A stretch of DNA of 44,218 nt. It comes from an uncultured Gammaproteobacteria bacterium. GTDB lineage: Bacteria; Pseudomonadota; Gammaproteobacteria; Pseudomonadales; Porticoccaceae. Made by a program: the position numbers and the translations under genes. The stretch spans positions 1 to 44,218 of the forward strand of contig CAJXRS010000007.1 of the NCBI GenBank assembly GCA_913060555.1. The letters run 5' to 3'. Shown here one piece after another: positions 11,688 through 21,966 of this stretch. The stretch's first letter is position 1. Every line of letters starts with the position of its first letter. The notes under the pieces are model-generated. The model made no database searches. It was not told the origin of the DNA and saw only the letters and a program-made list of their open reading frames with translations.

Positions 11688-12659
11688 TCAGTGCGCAGTC
11701 CGTTCCGGCCGCCGCAGCTGATGGAAGCTCTCCAGGCGCTGAGGGTCGATCTCGCCGCGCCGTGCCGCCTCGATCAGGGCGCAGCCGGCATCGACCCGGT
11801 GCCCGCAGTTACGGAACCGGCATCGGGAGGCGAGTGGCAACAGCTCGACAAAGCCGCGCAGCAGGTGGTCGTCGTCCGCGCACGCGACGTCGAATTCGCG
11901 AATCCCCGGTGCATCGATCACGGCACCGCCAGGCAGGGCGTAGAAGCGAGCGACCGTGGTGGTATGGCGCCCCTTGACGGCGGCTTGCGACAATTCGCCC
12001 ACGGCGGCGCCGGCGTCCGGGAACAGACGATTGAGGAGCGAGGATTTGCCCACGCCCGACTGGCCGCAGAAGATGCTCAGGCTGCCCGCCAGGTGCGCTC
12101 GCAGGTCGTCGATCCCGAGGCCGGTGTGTGCCGAGACCCGGAGCAGGGGATAGCCGATACGGGCGCGGGATTCACCGATTTCCTCGGCGAGCTCGCTGCC
12201 CGGCAGGTCGCATTTGTTGATTACCAGTAACGCTTGGATGCGCTCGATTTCGGCGGCGGCGAGGAAGCGGTCGACCAGCGCGGCATGGGGTTCAGGGCGG
12301 GGGGCGATGACAATCGCGATGCGGTCGATATTGGCGGCGATTACCCGCACCCGGCTGTTTTCGCGGCGCCTCAGCAGGCTGCGCCGTGGCGCCAGTGCGG
12401 TCACCACGCCCTGGTTCTGCTCCGCCTGCCAGAGTACCCGGTCGCCGACCACGGGCTCCAGATTCGCGCGCAGGTGGCAACGTCTCGCCGGACCGTCCAG
12501 GTGGCCGGCATCGACGATCTCGACGTCCTTGCCGAAGCGCGCGGTCACCACGCCCTCGCGCAGCTCGGAATCTGCAGCTTCCTGGCTCTGCGCCAGGGCT
12601 TGCGCGTGCCCGGTCCCTATGCGTCGCTGTTGGCGGAGTGACAACCGGCGTTTGCCCAT
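11688..12659 (-). CDS. rsgA: Ribosome small subunit-dependent GTPase A
   Basis: Circularly permuted GTPase motifs (INKCDL, GQSGVGKSSLLNRL, DAPGIREF) and C-terminal Cys/His zinc finger. Confidence 0.96.
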   Translation of the reverse strand: MGKRRLSLRQQRRIGTGHAQALAQSQEAADSELREGVVTARFGKDVEIVDAGHLDGPARRCHLRANLEPVVGDRVLWQAEQNQGVVTALAPRRSLLRRRENSRVRVIAANIDRIAIVIAPRPEPHAALVDRFLAAAEIERIQALLVINKCDLPGSELAEEIGESRARIGYPLLRVSAHTGLGIDDLRAHLAGSLSIFCGQSGVGKSSLLNRLFPDAGAAVGELSQAAVKGRHTTTVARFYALPGGAVIDAPGIREFDVACADDDHLLRGFVELLPLASRCRFRNCGHRVDAGCALIEAARRGEIDPQRLESFHQLRRPERTAH

Positions 12660-12760
12660 TCAGATTTGGCCCTGTGTTGACGGGCGCTTAGCATATAGGA
12701 TATCGCGCATGTCCCCCATTGGTTCCGCCCGCTGCGCGGTGTCCCGTTGACGGAGTCGGC

Positions 12761-13312
12761 ATGGCAACTATCGCCCACGAGGATCTCAACCTGATCTGGA
12801 TCGATCTGGAAATGACCGGATTGGATACGGTCAACGACACCATCATCGAGATCGCCACCCTGGTTACCGATGCCGAACTCAGCGTGTTGGCCGAGGGCCC
12901 CAGTATCGCCATTTATCAGCCGGATTCCGTGCTGGCGCAGATGGATGAATGGAACACCCGTCAGCACGCCAGGTCCGGGTTGGTGGAACGGGTGCGCGCC
13001 AGTCGCCATCGCGCCCGGGATGCGGAGCTCGAGACCCTGGAGTTCCTGCGCGGCTGGGTGACCGGTGGTGTATCTCCCATGTGCGGCAACTCGATCTGTC
13101 AGGATCGCCGCTTTCTCGCTCGGGAAATGCCGGAGCTGGAGGCGTACTTCCACTACCGCAACCTGGATGTGAGCACGCTCAAGGAGTTGGCGCGGCGCTG
13201 GCGGCCGGAGCTGCTGCCGGGCCTGCAGAAGCAGGCGCGTCACCTGGCCATGGAGGATATCCGCGATTCGGTGGAGGAACTGCGCTACTATCGCGAGCGC
13301 CTGATCCGTTGA
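12761..13312 (+). CDS. orn: Oligoribonuclease
   Basis: [31 protein letters not shown] DEDDh exonuclease; ATG 12761. Confidence 0.97.
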   Translation: MATIAHEDLNLIWIDLEMTGLDTVNDTIIEIATLVTDAELSVLAEGPSIAIYQPDSVLAQMDEWNTRQHARSGLVERVRASRHRARDAELETLEFLRGWVTGGVSPMCGNSICQDRRFLAREMPELEAYFHYRNLDVSTLKELARRWRPELLPGLQKQARHLAMEDIRDSVEELRYYRERLIR

Positions 13313-13506
13313 TCCAGCAGCTGTTTTTTGCAAGGCTCAGGGAGGAGGATCGCCGGCAAGGCGGGCAGCGCGCGGCGCCGCAGATGACCTGACAGAGCAG
13401 CCCGTCGACGCTCTGCCAGCCTTTGTGACCGCCCGCAGCCCACCTCCCCCTGCGGGCCTCATGTGCCGCTGCGACGCCAGGGGGGCCAGACCTGAGGAGA
13501 ATAATA

Positions 13507-15165
13507 ATGAAACCAGACTCGATGCTTACCCCGGAGCGTATTCGTGACATGCGCGCTGCCGGCTGGTGGCAGGACCGGTACCTGTTCGAACATTTCGAAG
13601 CGGCGGTGACCGCGGTTCCCGATCGCACCGCGGTGGTGGATCATCGGACAGAGAGCGGGATCCGCCACGCGCTGAGCTACCGCGAACTCGACGCAAGGGT
13701 GAGCCGGATCGCCGCCGGCTTGGCTGCGGTGGGCGTGGGTTGTGGCGAAGTGGTGTCCTTTCAGTTGCCCAACTGGTGGGAATTCGTCGCCATCCATCTG
13801 GCGTGCCTCAAGCTCGGTGCCATCAGCAACCCGCTGATGCCAATCTTCCGGGAGCGCGAGCTGGAGTTCATGGTGGATTTTGCGGAGTCCCGGGTGTTGA
13901 TCGTGCCCGGCCGCTTCCGCGGCTTTGATCACGAGGCCATGGTCGAGGGGATGCGCGCCAGGTTGCCCCGCCTCGAACACCTGTTCGTGGTCGGGGGCAG
14001 CGGAGCCAATGCCTTCGAGACTGCGCTGTTGGGCGCCGAAGTGGCAGCGCCGGCGGAATCCCGGGGAGCGGCGCGTCCCGATCCGTCCGAAGTCATGCTG
14101 CTCATGTACACCTCGGGTACCACAGGCACGCCCAAGGGTGTCATGCACTGCTCCTACACCCTGGATTACAACATCGCGCGAGTCATCGAGCGTTGCGCAC
14201 TGACCGCCGAGGACGTCATCTTCATGGGATCGCCGCTGGCCCACCTCACCGGCTTTCTGTACGGCATGTGGATGCCCCTGGTACTGCAGACCGCCATGGT
14301 CCTGCAGGATGTCTGGCAGCCCGAAACCGCCTGGCGTTTGATCGGCGAGGAGCGCACCTCCTTCGCCATGGGAGCCACGCCGTTTCTGGCCGACCTGACC
14401 CATTCCGAGGCGGCGCCGCGGTACAACTCCGACCGCTTCCGGCTGTTCGTCTGCGGGGGCGCGCCCATTCCCCGGGTGCTGGCGGAGAACGCCGCCCGAC
14501 AGCTGGAAATCTCGCTGATGGCGGTGTGGGGCATGACCGAGTGCGGGGCCGTCACCATGACCGGACTGGACGATCCGCCCGAGAAAGTCTTCGGTACCGA
14601 TGGGATCATCGTGTCCGGCAGCGAGGTGCGGGTGGTCGACCAGGAAGGCCGGCCGCTGCCGGCCGGGGAAGAGGGGCGCCTGCAACAGCGGGGGCCGGCG
14701 ACCTTCATCGGCTACCTCAAACGCCCCGAGGCCTACGACGTCGACGCCGAGGGCTTCTTCGAGACGGGCGACCTGGCGCGTATGGATGCCGATGGCTATA
14801 TCCGCATTACCGGCAGATCCAAGGACATCATCATTCGCGGCGGGGAGAACATCCCGGTGATCGAGGTCGAGAACCTGCTCTACAAACATCCGGCAGTCGC
14901 CGATTGCGCGGTAGTGGCCATGCCCGATGAGCGGCTCGGAGAGCTGGGCTGCTGCTTTGTGACGCTGAATCCCGGCGCCGAGCTGAGCTTCGCGGAAATG
15001 ATCGATTTTCTCCGCCAGCAGGGCATCGCCAGGAATTACCTGCCGGAGCGCCTCGAAGTGGTCGAGGCCATGCCGCGCACCGCCAGCGGCAAGATCCAGA
15101 AATTCGAACTGCGCGAAATCGCCAAGCAGTTCCGTCGTCCACAAGTGCTGAAAGGAGCCTCATGA
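13507..15165 (+). CDS. AMP-dependent acyl-CoA synthetase/ligase
   Basis: LLMYTSGTTGTPKGVMH AMP-binding motif; C-terminal RTASGKIQKFELRE. Confidence 0.93.
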   Translation: MKPDSMLTPERIRDMRAAGWWQDRYLFEHFEAAVTAVPDRTAVVDHRTESGIRHALSYRELDARVSRIAAGLAAVGVGCGEVVSFQLPNWWEFVAIHLACLKLGAISNPLMPIFRERELEFMVDFAESRVLIVPGRFRGFDHEAMVEGMRARLPRLEHLFVVGGSGANAFETALLGAEVAAPAESRGAARPDPSEVMLLMYTSGTTGTPKGVMHCSYTLDYNIARVIERCALTAEDVIFMGSPLAHLTGFLYGMWMPLVLQTAMVLQDVWQPETAWRLIGEERTSFAMGATPFLADLTHSEAAPRYNSDRFRLFVCGGAPIPRVLAENAARQLEISLMAVWGMTECGAVTMTGLDDPPEKVFGTDGIIVSGSEVRVVDQEGRPLPAGEEGRLQQRGPATFIGYLKRPEAYDVDAEGFFETGDLARMDADGYIRITGRSKDIIIRGGENIPVIEVENLLYKHPAVADCAVVAMPDERLGELGCCFVTLNPGAELSFAEMIDFLRQQGIARNYLPERLEVVEAMPRTASGKIQKFELREIAKQFRRPQVLKGAS

Positions 15166-16322
15166 GCCTGCCCTGGTTGACCGAAGACGAAAGATTCATT
15201 CAGGAGACCGCCCAGCGTTTCGCCCGTGAGCGCCTCGCCGAGGGTTACCTGGCGCGCAGCAAGGAAGAGTGCATCGACCGCGGACTGATGCGCGAACTCG
15301 GTCAGCTGGGGCTGATCGCGCCAACCCTGGATGAGCGCTACGGCGGCATCGGTTCCTCCAGCGTGGTCGCCGGACTCATCTGCGAGGCGCTGGCCTACGC
15401 CGACATCAATGTCAGCTATGTGCCCATGATCGCTCCGCTGGTCGGTGGCGTCATCCAGCAGCACGGCAGCGAGGCGATGAAGGACGAGGTGCTGCCGCAG
15501 CTCGCCGGTGGCGAAATCATGATCCAGCTCGGGCTCACCGAGCCCCGCGGCGGTTCGGATGCCGCCAACCTCGCCCTGCGCGCGACCCCCAGGGGCGATT
15601 GTTTCGTCCTCAACGGGGAAAAGACGTCCATCACCTACGGCGCCCAGGCGGAGATGATGTTGCTGTTCGCGCGCACCGATGCGGATACTCCGGGCGCGCG
15701 CGGGGTCACGGCATTTCTGGTGCCGCTCGATCTCCCCGGGGTGACCTGCACCAGGTTCGAGGATGTCGGCAGCCGGCCCGTGGGGCGTGGCTCGGTGTTC
15801 TTCGATGATGTCGAGTTGCCCGGCACGGCAATGGTGGGCAATCTGGGAGAGGGATTCACCAAGGTGATGCAGGGGTTCGATCTGAGCCGCTTCCTGATCG
15901 CCCTGCAGTGCGTCTCGGCGGCCCAGGCCTCGGTCGACGAAACCTGGCAATACGTCCAGCAGCGCGAGGCCTTCGGGCGGCCGCTGGCCAAGTTTCAGGG
16001 CACCACTTTTCCGCTCGCGGAGCATGACAGCAGGCTCGCCGCGGTGCGCGCCCTGTGTTACCAGGGTCTGGCGGCGCGCGATCGCGGGCTGCCCCACACC
16101 AAGGAGGCGGCGATGGTGAAGTGGATGGGTCCGAAATGGGGCACCGACATCATCCAGAGCTGCCTGGTGCTGCACGGCCACTACGGCTGGGGTATGGAGC
16201 TTCCGCACCTGCAGCGCATGATCGACGTCATGGGACTGCAGATCGGCGACGGCACCGCCCATATCATGAAGACCATCATTGCCCGCGAGACCATCGGCCC
16301 GATCGGCGTGGCGTACAAATAG
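15162..16322 (+). CDS. Acyl-CoA dehydrogenase family protein
   Basis: Full-length ACAD fold with LTEPRGGSDAANL; ATGA overlap with upstream ligase. Confidence 0.93.
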   Translation: MSLPWLTEDERFIQETAQRFARERLAEGYLARSKEECIDRGLMRELGQLGLIAPTLDERYGGIGSSSVVAGLICEALAYADINVSYVPMIAPLVGGVIQQHGSEAMKDEVLPQLAGGEIMIQLGLTEPRGGSDAANLALRATPRGDCFVLNGEKTSITYGAQAEMMLLFARTDADTPGARGVTAFLVPLDLPGVTCTRFEDVGSRPVGRGSVFFDDVELPGTAMVGNLGEGFTKVMQGFDLSRFLIALQCVSAAQASVDETWQYVQQREAFGRPLAKFQGTTFPLAEHDSRLAAVRALCYQGLAARDRGLPHTKEAAMVKWMGPKWGTDIIQSCLVLHGHYGWGMELPHLQRMIDVMGLQIGDGTAHIMKTIIARETIGPIGVAYK

Positions 16323-16404
16323 CGGCGGCAAGGTGCTTCTTTTCCGGGGTACACTGGGGCGATTTCGTCGGCGGATCCCGAGCCGCGCATCAGGGAGTCT
16401 TTCG

Positions 16405-17259
16405 ATGTTCAGGAAATTCCGCGACCAACCCTGGTACCTGTTCCGCTATATGCTGGTCTGGACCCTGGTGCTCGGTGCCTTGTCGGCGCTGTTATGGTCG
16501 CCGCCGCCCAGCACGGCTGCCGGCTGGCTGCTCGCGTTGACCATTGCCCTGGTCATCAGCACCAGGTTCGACGCCATGCTGGCGGCGTTGATTCCCGCCC
16601 TGGCGCTCAGCCCGGAGCCGGGGACGACTCTGTTGTGGCTGGTTCTGCTGCTGCCGGTCACCTGGTCTTTGGGCGTCGTGCTGGCGGTGTTCATTCACAA
16701 TGCCAGTCACGATCAATTCCGGCCCCGTTGGCTGAATCCCGTGGTCGGCGAGCTGGCGGGTTGGTGTCTGCGCGTCAATCTGCTGGGTTGGAAAATGGTG
16801 CACTACTACCACCACAGATATGCTGACGACCCCGAGCGCGACCCCCACCCTCCCGGAACCATGAGATTTTGGCCCTATGCCAATTCCATGCAGGACGCTC
16901 ATTATCTCCATGCCCGTCATCAGGAGTTGCACGGCATGTCGTCCTGGTTCTACCTCCTGGTCGGAGTGGTGGCATTCACCGGCTTTGCGTTGATGCCGCT
17001 CAGCTGGTACCTGCTGTTGGGACCGACCTGGTTTGCCGCAGTGTGGATGCCGATTCTGCTGTCCGGCTGGTGGCTGTACGTGGTCATCAACTACTACACC
17101 CATCCGCCGGGGGTCGATGGTCGCAACCATGCGGTCGATCTCTGTGCGCGCCCCTGGCACCGACTGGTCAATCGGGTCGGCTTCGGGGTGTTGTACCATG
17201 CCGCGCACCACCGCAATGCGCGCTTGTTCAACCCGAGGCCGGCGAGCTCGGCCGGATAG
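16405..17259 (+). CDS. Membrane fatty acid desaturase family protein
   Basis: Hydrophobic protein with His boxes HNASHD, HYYHHRY and HAAHH. Confidence 0.78.
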   Translation: MFRKFRDQPWYLFRYMLVWTLVLGALSALLWSPPPSTAAGWLLALTIALVISTRFDAMLAALIPALALSPEPGTTLLWLVLLLPVTWSLGVVLAVFIHNASHDQFRPRWLNPVVGELAGWCLRVNLLGWKMVHYYHHRYADDPERDPHPPGTMRFWPYANSMQDAHYLHARHQELHGMSSWFYLLVGVVAFTGFALMPLSWYLLLGPTWFAAVWMPILLSGWWLYVVINYYTHPPGVDGRNHAVDLCARPWHRLVNRVGFGVLYHAAHHRNARLFNPRPASSAG

Positions 17260-17357
17260 GGGAGTAACCGGCTTTTCACCACCGGGGCTATGCGATAATT
17301 CAGCGCACTTTGCGCGGACGTTTCCCCCGGGATTCCACTCAATACAGGAGGCTCTAT

Positions 17358-17840
17358 ATGCCCATCCAAGTTGGCGATACCATGCCCGAAGGGCGCTTCA
17401 ATATCATGAAAGCGGACGGCCCGGGTTCGATCAGTACCCAGGAACTGTTCGACGGCAAGAAAGTGGTGCTGTTTTCGGTGCCCGGCGCCTTCACCCCCAC
17501 CTGCTCTCGGGATCACCTGCCCGGGTTCATCGAAAAGGCGGACGAGATCAAGGCCAAGGGCGTGAACACCGTCGCCTGCATGGCGGTCAACGATGCCTTC
17601 GTCATGGATGCCTGGGGTAAACAGGCCGGTGCCGAGGGCAAGGTGTTGACGCTCGCCGACGGCAATGGCGACTATACCAAGGCACTGGACCTGGTCATGG
17701 ACGGTACCGGGTTCGGCCTGGGCATGCGCGGCCGGCGCTTTGCGTTGATCGTCAATGACGGCAAGGTCGAGGAGGCCTTCATCGAGGAAGGCGGGCAGTT
17801 CAAGGTCAGTTCCGCGGACAACGTCCTCGCCCATCTGTAA
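17358..17840 (+). CDS. Peroxiredoxin (Prx5/AhpC-TSA-like)
   Basis: VVLFSVPGAFTPTCSRDHLPGF active-site motif; AGGAGG upstream of ATG 17358. Confidence 0.95.
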   Translation: MPIQVGDTMPEGRFNIMKADGPGSISTQELFDGKKVVLFSVPGAFTPTCSRDHLPGFIEKADEIKAKGVNTVACMAVNDAFVMDAWGKQAGAEGKVLTLADGNGDYTKALDLVMDGTGFGLGMRGRRFALIVNDGKVEEAFIEEGGQFKVSSADNVLAHL

Positions 17841-17869
17841 GCGCCGGCCGCCGATCCGGTCGGTGTCCG

Positions 17870-18565
17870 TCAATCCGGTTGTGCGATGAACAGCACGGAG
17901 GCGGGCCGTGCGGCGCCGGGCGCGGCAGGTTCGCGCAGTTCCCGGAGCCGCCACTGGTGGCGGGACAGCAGGCGCACCCAGGATCCGAGCGTGCGGAAGT
18001 ACCAGGGCGGCGGGTCGGCTACCGCGTCGCTGAAGGCTGCCCAGGAATCCTCGCGCCAGCCATCGGCATAGGGACTGTCCGACGCCGCCAGGGGGTGCAG
18101 GGTCTGGATCAGGAGCCTCCCGCCGGGCCGCAAGAACTGCGGCAAGGCCGCCAGCAGGTGCTCGACCGGGTCGTGGCCGAGCAGGGCGAAGTTGCTTACC
18201 GCGAGATCAAAGACGCCCAGATCCGCAGGCAGGTCGGCGTAATCCGCGACCCGGAAATCACCGCCGCCGGCCCTGCGGGCTGCGTCCACCAGGGATGCCG
18301 AGGCGTCGATACCCGTGACCGCGATTCCCTTGGGGGCCAGGGAGCGGGCCAGCCAACCCTCACCGCAGCCGAGGTCGAGCAGGCGCGCCGGACGCTGTTC
18401 GAGAATGGCATCGATCAGGGCCTTATCCGTGACCGCGGCGCGGCTGGCGATGCGCCGGCCCCGGACCGCGGCGGCCCAGGCGGCGCCGTGGCGGTGCCAG
18501 CCGGCGGTGATACGCGTCTCGGCGCGGTCGTCAGTGGGCACGGCTTGTGCTCTCGGGTGGTTCAC
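17870..18565 (-). CDS. Class I SAM-dependent methyltransferase
   Basis: LLDLGCGEGWLARSLA motif I. The ORF overlaps the 3' end of metR by ~35 nt, so the start may be further in. Confidence 0.88.
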   Translation of the reverse strand: MNHPRAQAVPTDDRAETRITAGWHRHGAAWAAAVRGRRIASRAAVTDKALIDAILEQRPARLLDLGCGEGWLARSLAPKGIAVTGIDASASLVDAARRAGGGDFRVADYADLPADLGVFDLAVSNFALLGHDPVEHLLAALPQFLRPGGRLLIQTLHPLAASDSPYADGWREDSWAAFSDAVADPPPWYFRTLGSWVRLLSRHQWRLRELREPAAPGAARPASVLFIAQPD

Positions 18566-19454
18566 CGGCGTGATATTCGCCGGCGAGGCGAATGAAATCC
18601 CCCAGGTAGCCCAGGGTCTGTTCGGCGGTGCGCACCGCAGCGAACAGCGAACGGTGCAAGCCGTCGCTGCCCAGAGGCAGTGTGCACAGGCCGCGGGGGT
18701 GGGGAGTATGGCGCATCACCCAGTCGGGAAGCGCCGCCACGCCCTGCGCGTTGGCCACCAGCAAGAGGATCACGGCGGTCAGCTCTGCCTGGCGCACAGC
18801 CGCCGGCTCGACGCCGGCAGGTTGCAGAAAATAACGGAATACATCCATTCTCGCGCGCTGTACCGGGTAGGTGATCAATGTCTGGTCGGCCAGGTCGCTG
18901 GGCAGGATGTGCCCGCGCTTTGCCAGCGGGTGGCCGGTGGGCAATACCAGTCGGCTCTCATAGGCGAACAGGGGCAGGAATGCCAGCTCCGGGGCGGTGA
19001 CCGGATCCGAGGTGATGACCAGGTCGATATCTCCCTGGTGCAGCGCCGGCAGTGAATCGAAGGCCAGCCCCAGGCGGATATCCACGTCGACCGCCGGCCA
19101 CAGTGTCTTGAACCTTTCCAGCACGGGCATCAACCACTCGAAACAGGCGTGGCACTCGATCGCCAGGTGCAGGCGGCCGGCATCGCCGGTGGCGATCCGC
19201 GCCAGATCCCGTTCGGCCTGCTCGAATCTGGGCAGGGTGTCGCGCGCCAGCACCAGCAATCTGTGCCCGGCGGCGGTCAGTCGCATGGGTTTGGTATGGC
19301 GGTGGAACAGGGCTACGCCGTAGTAGTCCTCGAGCAATTTGACCTGATGGGAGAGCGCCGAAGGTGTCAGATGGAGCTGCTCGGCGGCCCGCGCCAGGCT
19401 GCCGCCATCGGCCATCGCGAGCAGGCCGCGCAGGTGCTTGCGGTCGATCATCAT
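18531..19454 (-). CDS. metR: LysR-family regulator, MetR-type
   Basis: LysR HTH (GSLARAAEQLHLTPSALSHQVKLLE), MetR-like effector domain (ECHACFEWLMPVL); divergent from metE. Confidence 0.92.
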   Translation of the reverse strand: MMIDRKHLRGLLAMADGGSLARAAEQLHLTPSALSHQVKLLEDYYGVALFHRHTKPMRLTAAGHRLLVLARDTLPRFEQAERDLARIATGDAGRLHLAIECHACFEWLMPVLERFKTLWPAVDVDIRLGLAFDSLPALHQGDIDLVITSDPVTAPELAFLPLFAYESRLVLPTGHPLAKRGHILPSDLADQTLITYPVQRARMDVFRYFLQPAGVEPAAVRQAELTAVILLLVANAQGVAALPDWVMRHTPHPRGLCTLPLGSDGLHRSLFAAVRTAEQTLGYLGDFIRLAGEYHAGEPPESTSRAH

Positions 19455-19467
19455 GAATATAATTTCA
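19454..19467. promoter_or_regulatory. Candidate MetR operator half-site pair
   Basis: TGAATATAATTTCA in the metR-metE intergenic. Half-sites TGAA/TTCA match the MetR consensus, but with a 6-nt rather than 5-nt spacer. Confidence 0.35.
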
Positions 19468-19548
19468 TTTTAAGGGTATTGATTTGAGATTTTATTGAAA
19501 ATCCAGGGGGAATAGAATCACTGCCCTACCTCACAGCGAGTTTCGGTC

Positions 19549-21849
19549 ATGGCGGTTTCCACCCTCACACACAACCTGGGCTTCCCCCGGATCGGCGGTC
19601 AACGTGAGCTGAAATGGGCTCTGGAGTCCTATTGGCGGGGGGATATCGATCGCTCCGAACTGGAGCACCGGGGGCGCCAGCTGCGCGCCCACCACTGGCG
19701 GCTGCAGGCCGAGGCCGGTCTGGATCTGATCCCGGTCGGGGATTTTTCCTGGTACGACCAGGTGCTGGATGTAACCGCCATGCTGGGCGCGATTCCGCAG
19801 CGCTTCGGCTGGCCCGGCGGGACCGTGGATCTCGATCTGTACTTCCAGCTGGCACGAGGCCAGGCGGCCGGCAGGCAGTCTGTAGCCGCCTGCGCCATGA
19901 CCAAGTGGTTCGATACCAATTACCACTATCTGGTCCCGGAGCTGGAGCCGGGCCAGCGACTGCGCCTGTCCAGTACCAGGCTGCTCGACGAGACGGCGGA
20001 GGCGCTGGCGCTGGGCTTGGCGGTGAAACCCGTACTCGTGGGGCCGCTCACCTGGTTGTGGTTGGCCAGGGCCGCCGAGGACGACGGCGAGGCACGGCTG
20101 GCGTTGCTGCCGGCGGTGGTCGAGATCTATGGCCAACTGCTCGGGCGATTGGCGGCCTTGGGGGTCCGCTGGGTGCAGCTCGACGAGCCGGCGCTGGTCA
20201 CGGATCTGCCCGCCCCCTGGTTGGACGCCCTGACCGCCGCCTACCGGAGGCTGTCGGCGAGCGGCCCCGATATCCTGCTGGCGACCTATTTCGGTCGCCT
20301 GGGCGATCACCTCGATCGCGTCTGCGCTTTACCCGTCGCCGGTGTCCACCTCGACGGGATTCGCGGCGAAGAAGCGCTGGAGGCCGCGGCGGCGCGGTTG
20401 CCGGCGGGCAGGGTGCTGTCCGCCGGAGTCATCGATGGCCGCAATGTCTGGCGCACGGATCTGGACCGCACCCTGGACCTTGTCCGGCGACTGCGCGCCC
20501 GCTGTCGCGGCGATCTGTGGCTGGCGCCTTCGTGCTCCCTGCTCCATGTGCCGGTGGACCTGAATCTCGATGACCGGGTTCCCGACCAGGTCAGGCCCTG
20601 GCTCGCCTTTGCCACGCAGAAGCTCGAGGAGCTCGCGATCCTGAAGGCCGCGCTGGCCGAGGAGGACGGCGGCGCCTCGGTGCGCGAGGCGCTGGCGGCC
20701 TCCCGCGCCGCCCTGGCCGAGCGCCGGGTATCTCCGCGGGTACACCGGCCGGAAGTGGCGGCGCGGGTCGCCGCGCTGACCCCGGAGGACGAGCGCCGCG
20801 CCCTCGGCGGCAGTGCGCGCGCCGCGTTGCAGCGCGCGCGGTTCGGTCTGCCCAGGTTCCCGACCACCACGATCGGCTCCTTTCCGCAAACGCCGGAGGT
20901 CCGCCGGACGCGCCGTCGTTGGCGCGCTGGTGAGTTGACCGACGCCGAGTACCGGGAGTTTCTGCGCGCCGAGATTGCCGCCGCGATCCGCGAGCAGGAG
21001 GCGCTGGGGCTGGACGTGCTGGTGCATGGCGAAGCCGAGCGCAATGACATGGTGGAGTATTTCGGCGAGCAGCTCGAAGGCTTCGTGTTTTCCGGCAACG
21101 GCTGGGTGCAGTCCTACGGCTCCCGCTGTGTCAAACCGCCGATCATCGTCGGCGATGTGGCCCGTCCCAGGCCCATGACGGTCGACTGGATCCGCTATGC
21201 CCAGTCGCTGACCGACCGGCCGGTGAAGGGCATGCTGACCGGGCCGGTGACATTGCTCAACTGGTCTTTCGTGCGCGACGACCAGCCGCGCGCACTCACC
21301 TGCCTGCAGCTCGCCCTGGCGATCCGCGACGAGGTGCGGGATCTGGAGGCCGCAGGTACCGGCATCATCCAGATCGATGAGGCCGCCCTGCGCGAGGGGC
21401 TGCCGTTGCGCCGAGCCGAACAGGCCGATTACCTGGACTGGGCGGTGCGCGCGTTCCGGCTCGCTGCCGCGGGCGTCGCGGACGATACCCAGATCCATAC
21501 CCACATGTGTTACTCGGACTTCAACGACATCATCGCCGCGGTGGCGGACATGGACGCCGATGTCACCACCATCGAGAGCGCCCGTTCCGACGGCCGCCTG
21601 CTCGATGCCTTTCGGGCCTTCGACTTCCCGAGAGCGCTCGGTCCCGGGGTCTACGATATCCATTCGCCGAACCTTCCGGAACCGGCCGAATTGCTGGATC
21701 GACTGCGCCAAGCGAGGCGGCGGATTCCCGCGGAGCGGCTCTGGGTCAATCCGGACTGCGGGCTGAAGACCCGGACCTGGGACGAAGTGCGGCCGGCACT
21801 GGCGGCCATGGTCGCGGCCGCACGGGCGTTGCGCGCGGCAGCCGACTGA
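19549..21849 (+). CDS. metE: Cobalamin-independent methionine synthase
   Basis: [24 protein letters not shown]... through ...[16 protein letters not shown]; full length 766 aa. Confidence 0.98.
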   Translation: MAVSTLTHNLGFPRIGGQRELKWALESYWRGDIDRSELEHRGRQLRAHHWRLQAEAGLDLIPVGDFSWYDQVLDVTAMLGAIPQRFGWPGGTVDLDLYFQLARGQAAGRQSVAACAMTKWFDTNYHYLVPELEPGQRLRLSSTRLLDETAEALALGLAVKPVLVGPLTWLWLARAAEDDGEARLALLPAVVEIYGQLLGRLAALGVRWVQLDEPALVTDLPAPWLDALTAAYRRLSASGPDILLATYFGRLGDHLDRVCALPVAGVHLDGIRGEEALEAAAARLPAGRVLSAGVIDGRNVWRTDLDRTLDLVRRLRARCRGDLWLAPSCSLLHVPVDLNLDDRVPDQVRPWLAFATQKLEELAILKAALAEEDGGASVREALAASRAALAERRVSPRVHRPEVAARVAALTPEDERRALGGSARAALQRARFGLPRFPTTTIGSFPQTPEVRRTRRRWRAGELTDAEYREFLRAEIAAAIREQEALGLDVLVHGEAERNDMVEYFGEQLEGFVFSGNGWVQSYGSRCVKPPIIVGDVARPRPMTVDWIRYAQSLTDRPVKGMLTGPVTLLNWSFVRDDQPRALTCLQLALAIRDEVRDLEAAGTGIIQIDEAALREGLPLRRAEQADYLDWAVRAFRLAAAGVADDTQIHTHMCYSDFNDIIAAVADMDADVTTIESARSDGRLLDAFRAFDFPRALGPGVYDIHSPNLPEPAELLDRLRQARRRIPAERLWVNPDCGLKTRTWDEVRPALAAMVAAARALRAAAD

Positions 21850-21966
21850 CGCTGGCCGCCCCGTCGGTCCCCTTGTCTTGAGGCGGCAGCAGAATCGGGC
21901 TACAGTCCGGCGCCCCTGCGCCGCAGTTGTCTCTTGTGCGCGCGCAGCTTGAATTGAGAGGCCGGT

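Noticed and set aside
13431-13457. GCCCGCAG/CTGCGGGC hairpin between orn and the acyl-CoA ligase as a terminator
   Set aside because: Loop of 11 nt and no U-tract on the plus strand; too weak to call.
13507-16322. Ligase-dehydrogenase pair as a novel catabolic cluster
   Set aside because: Only two common beta-oxidation-type genes; nothing beyond ordinary fatty acid or aliphatic metabolism is supported.
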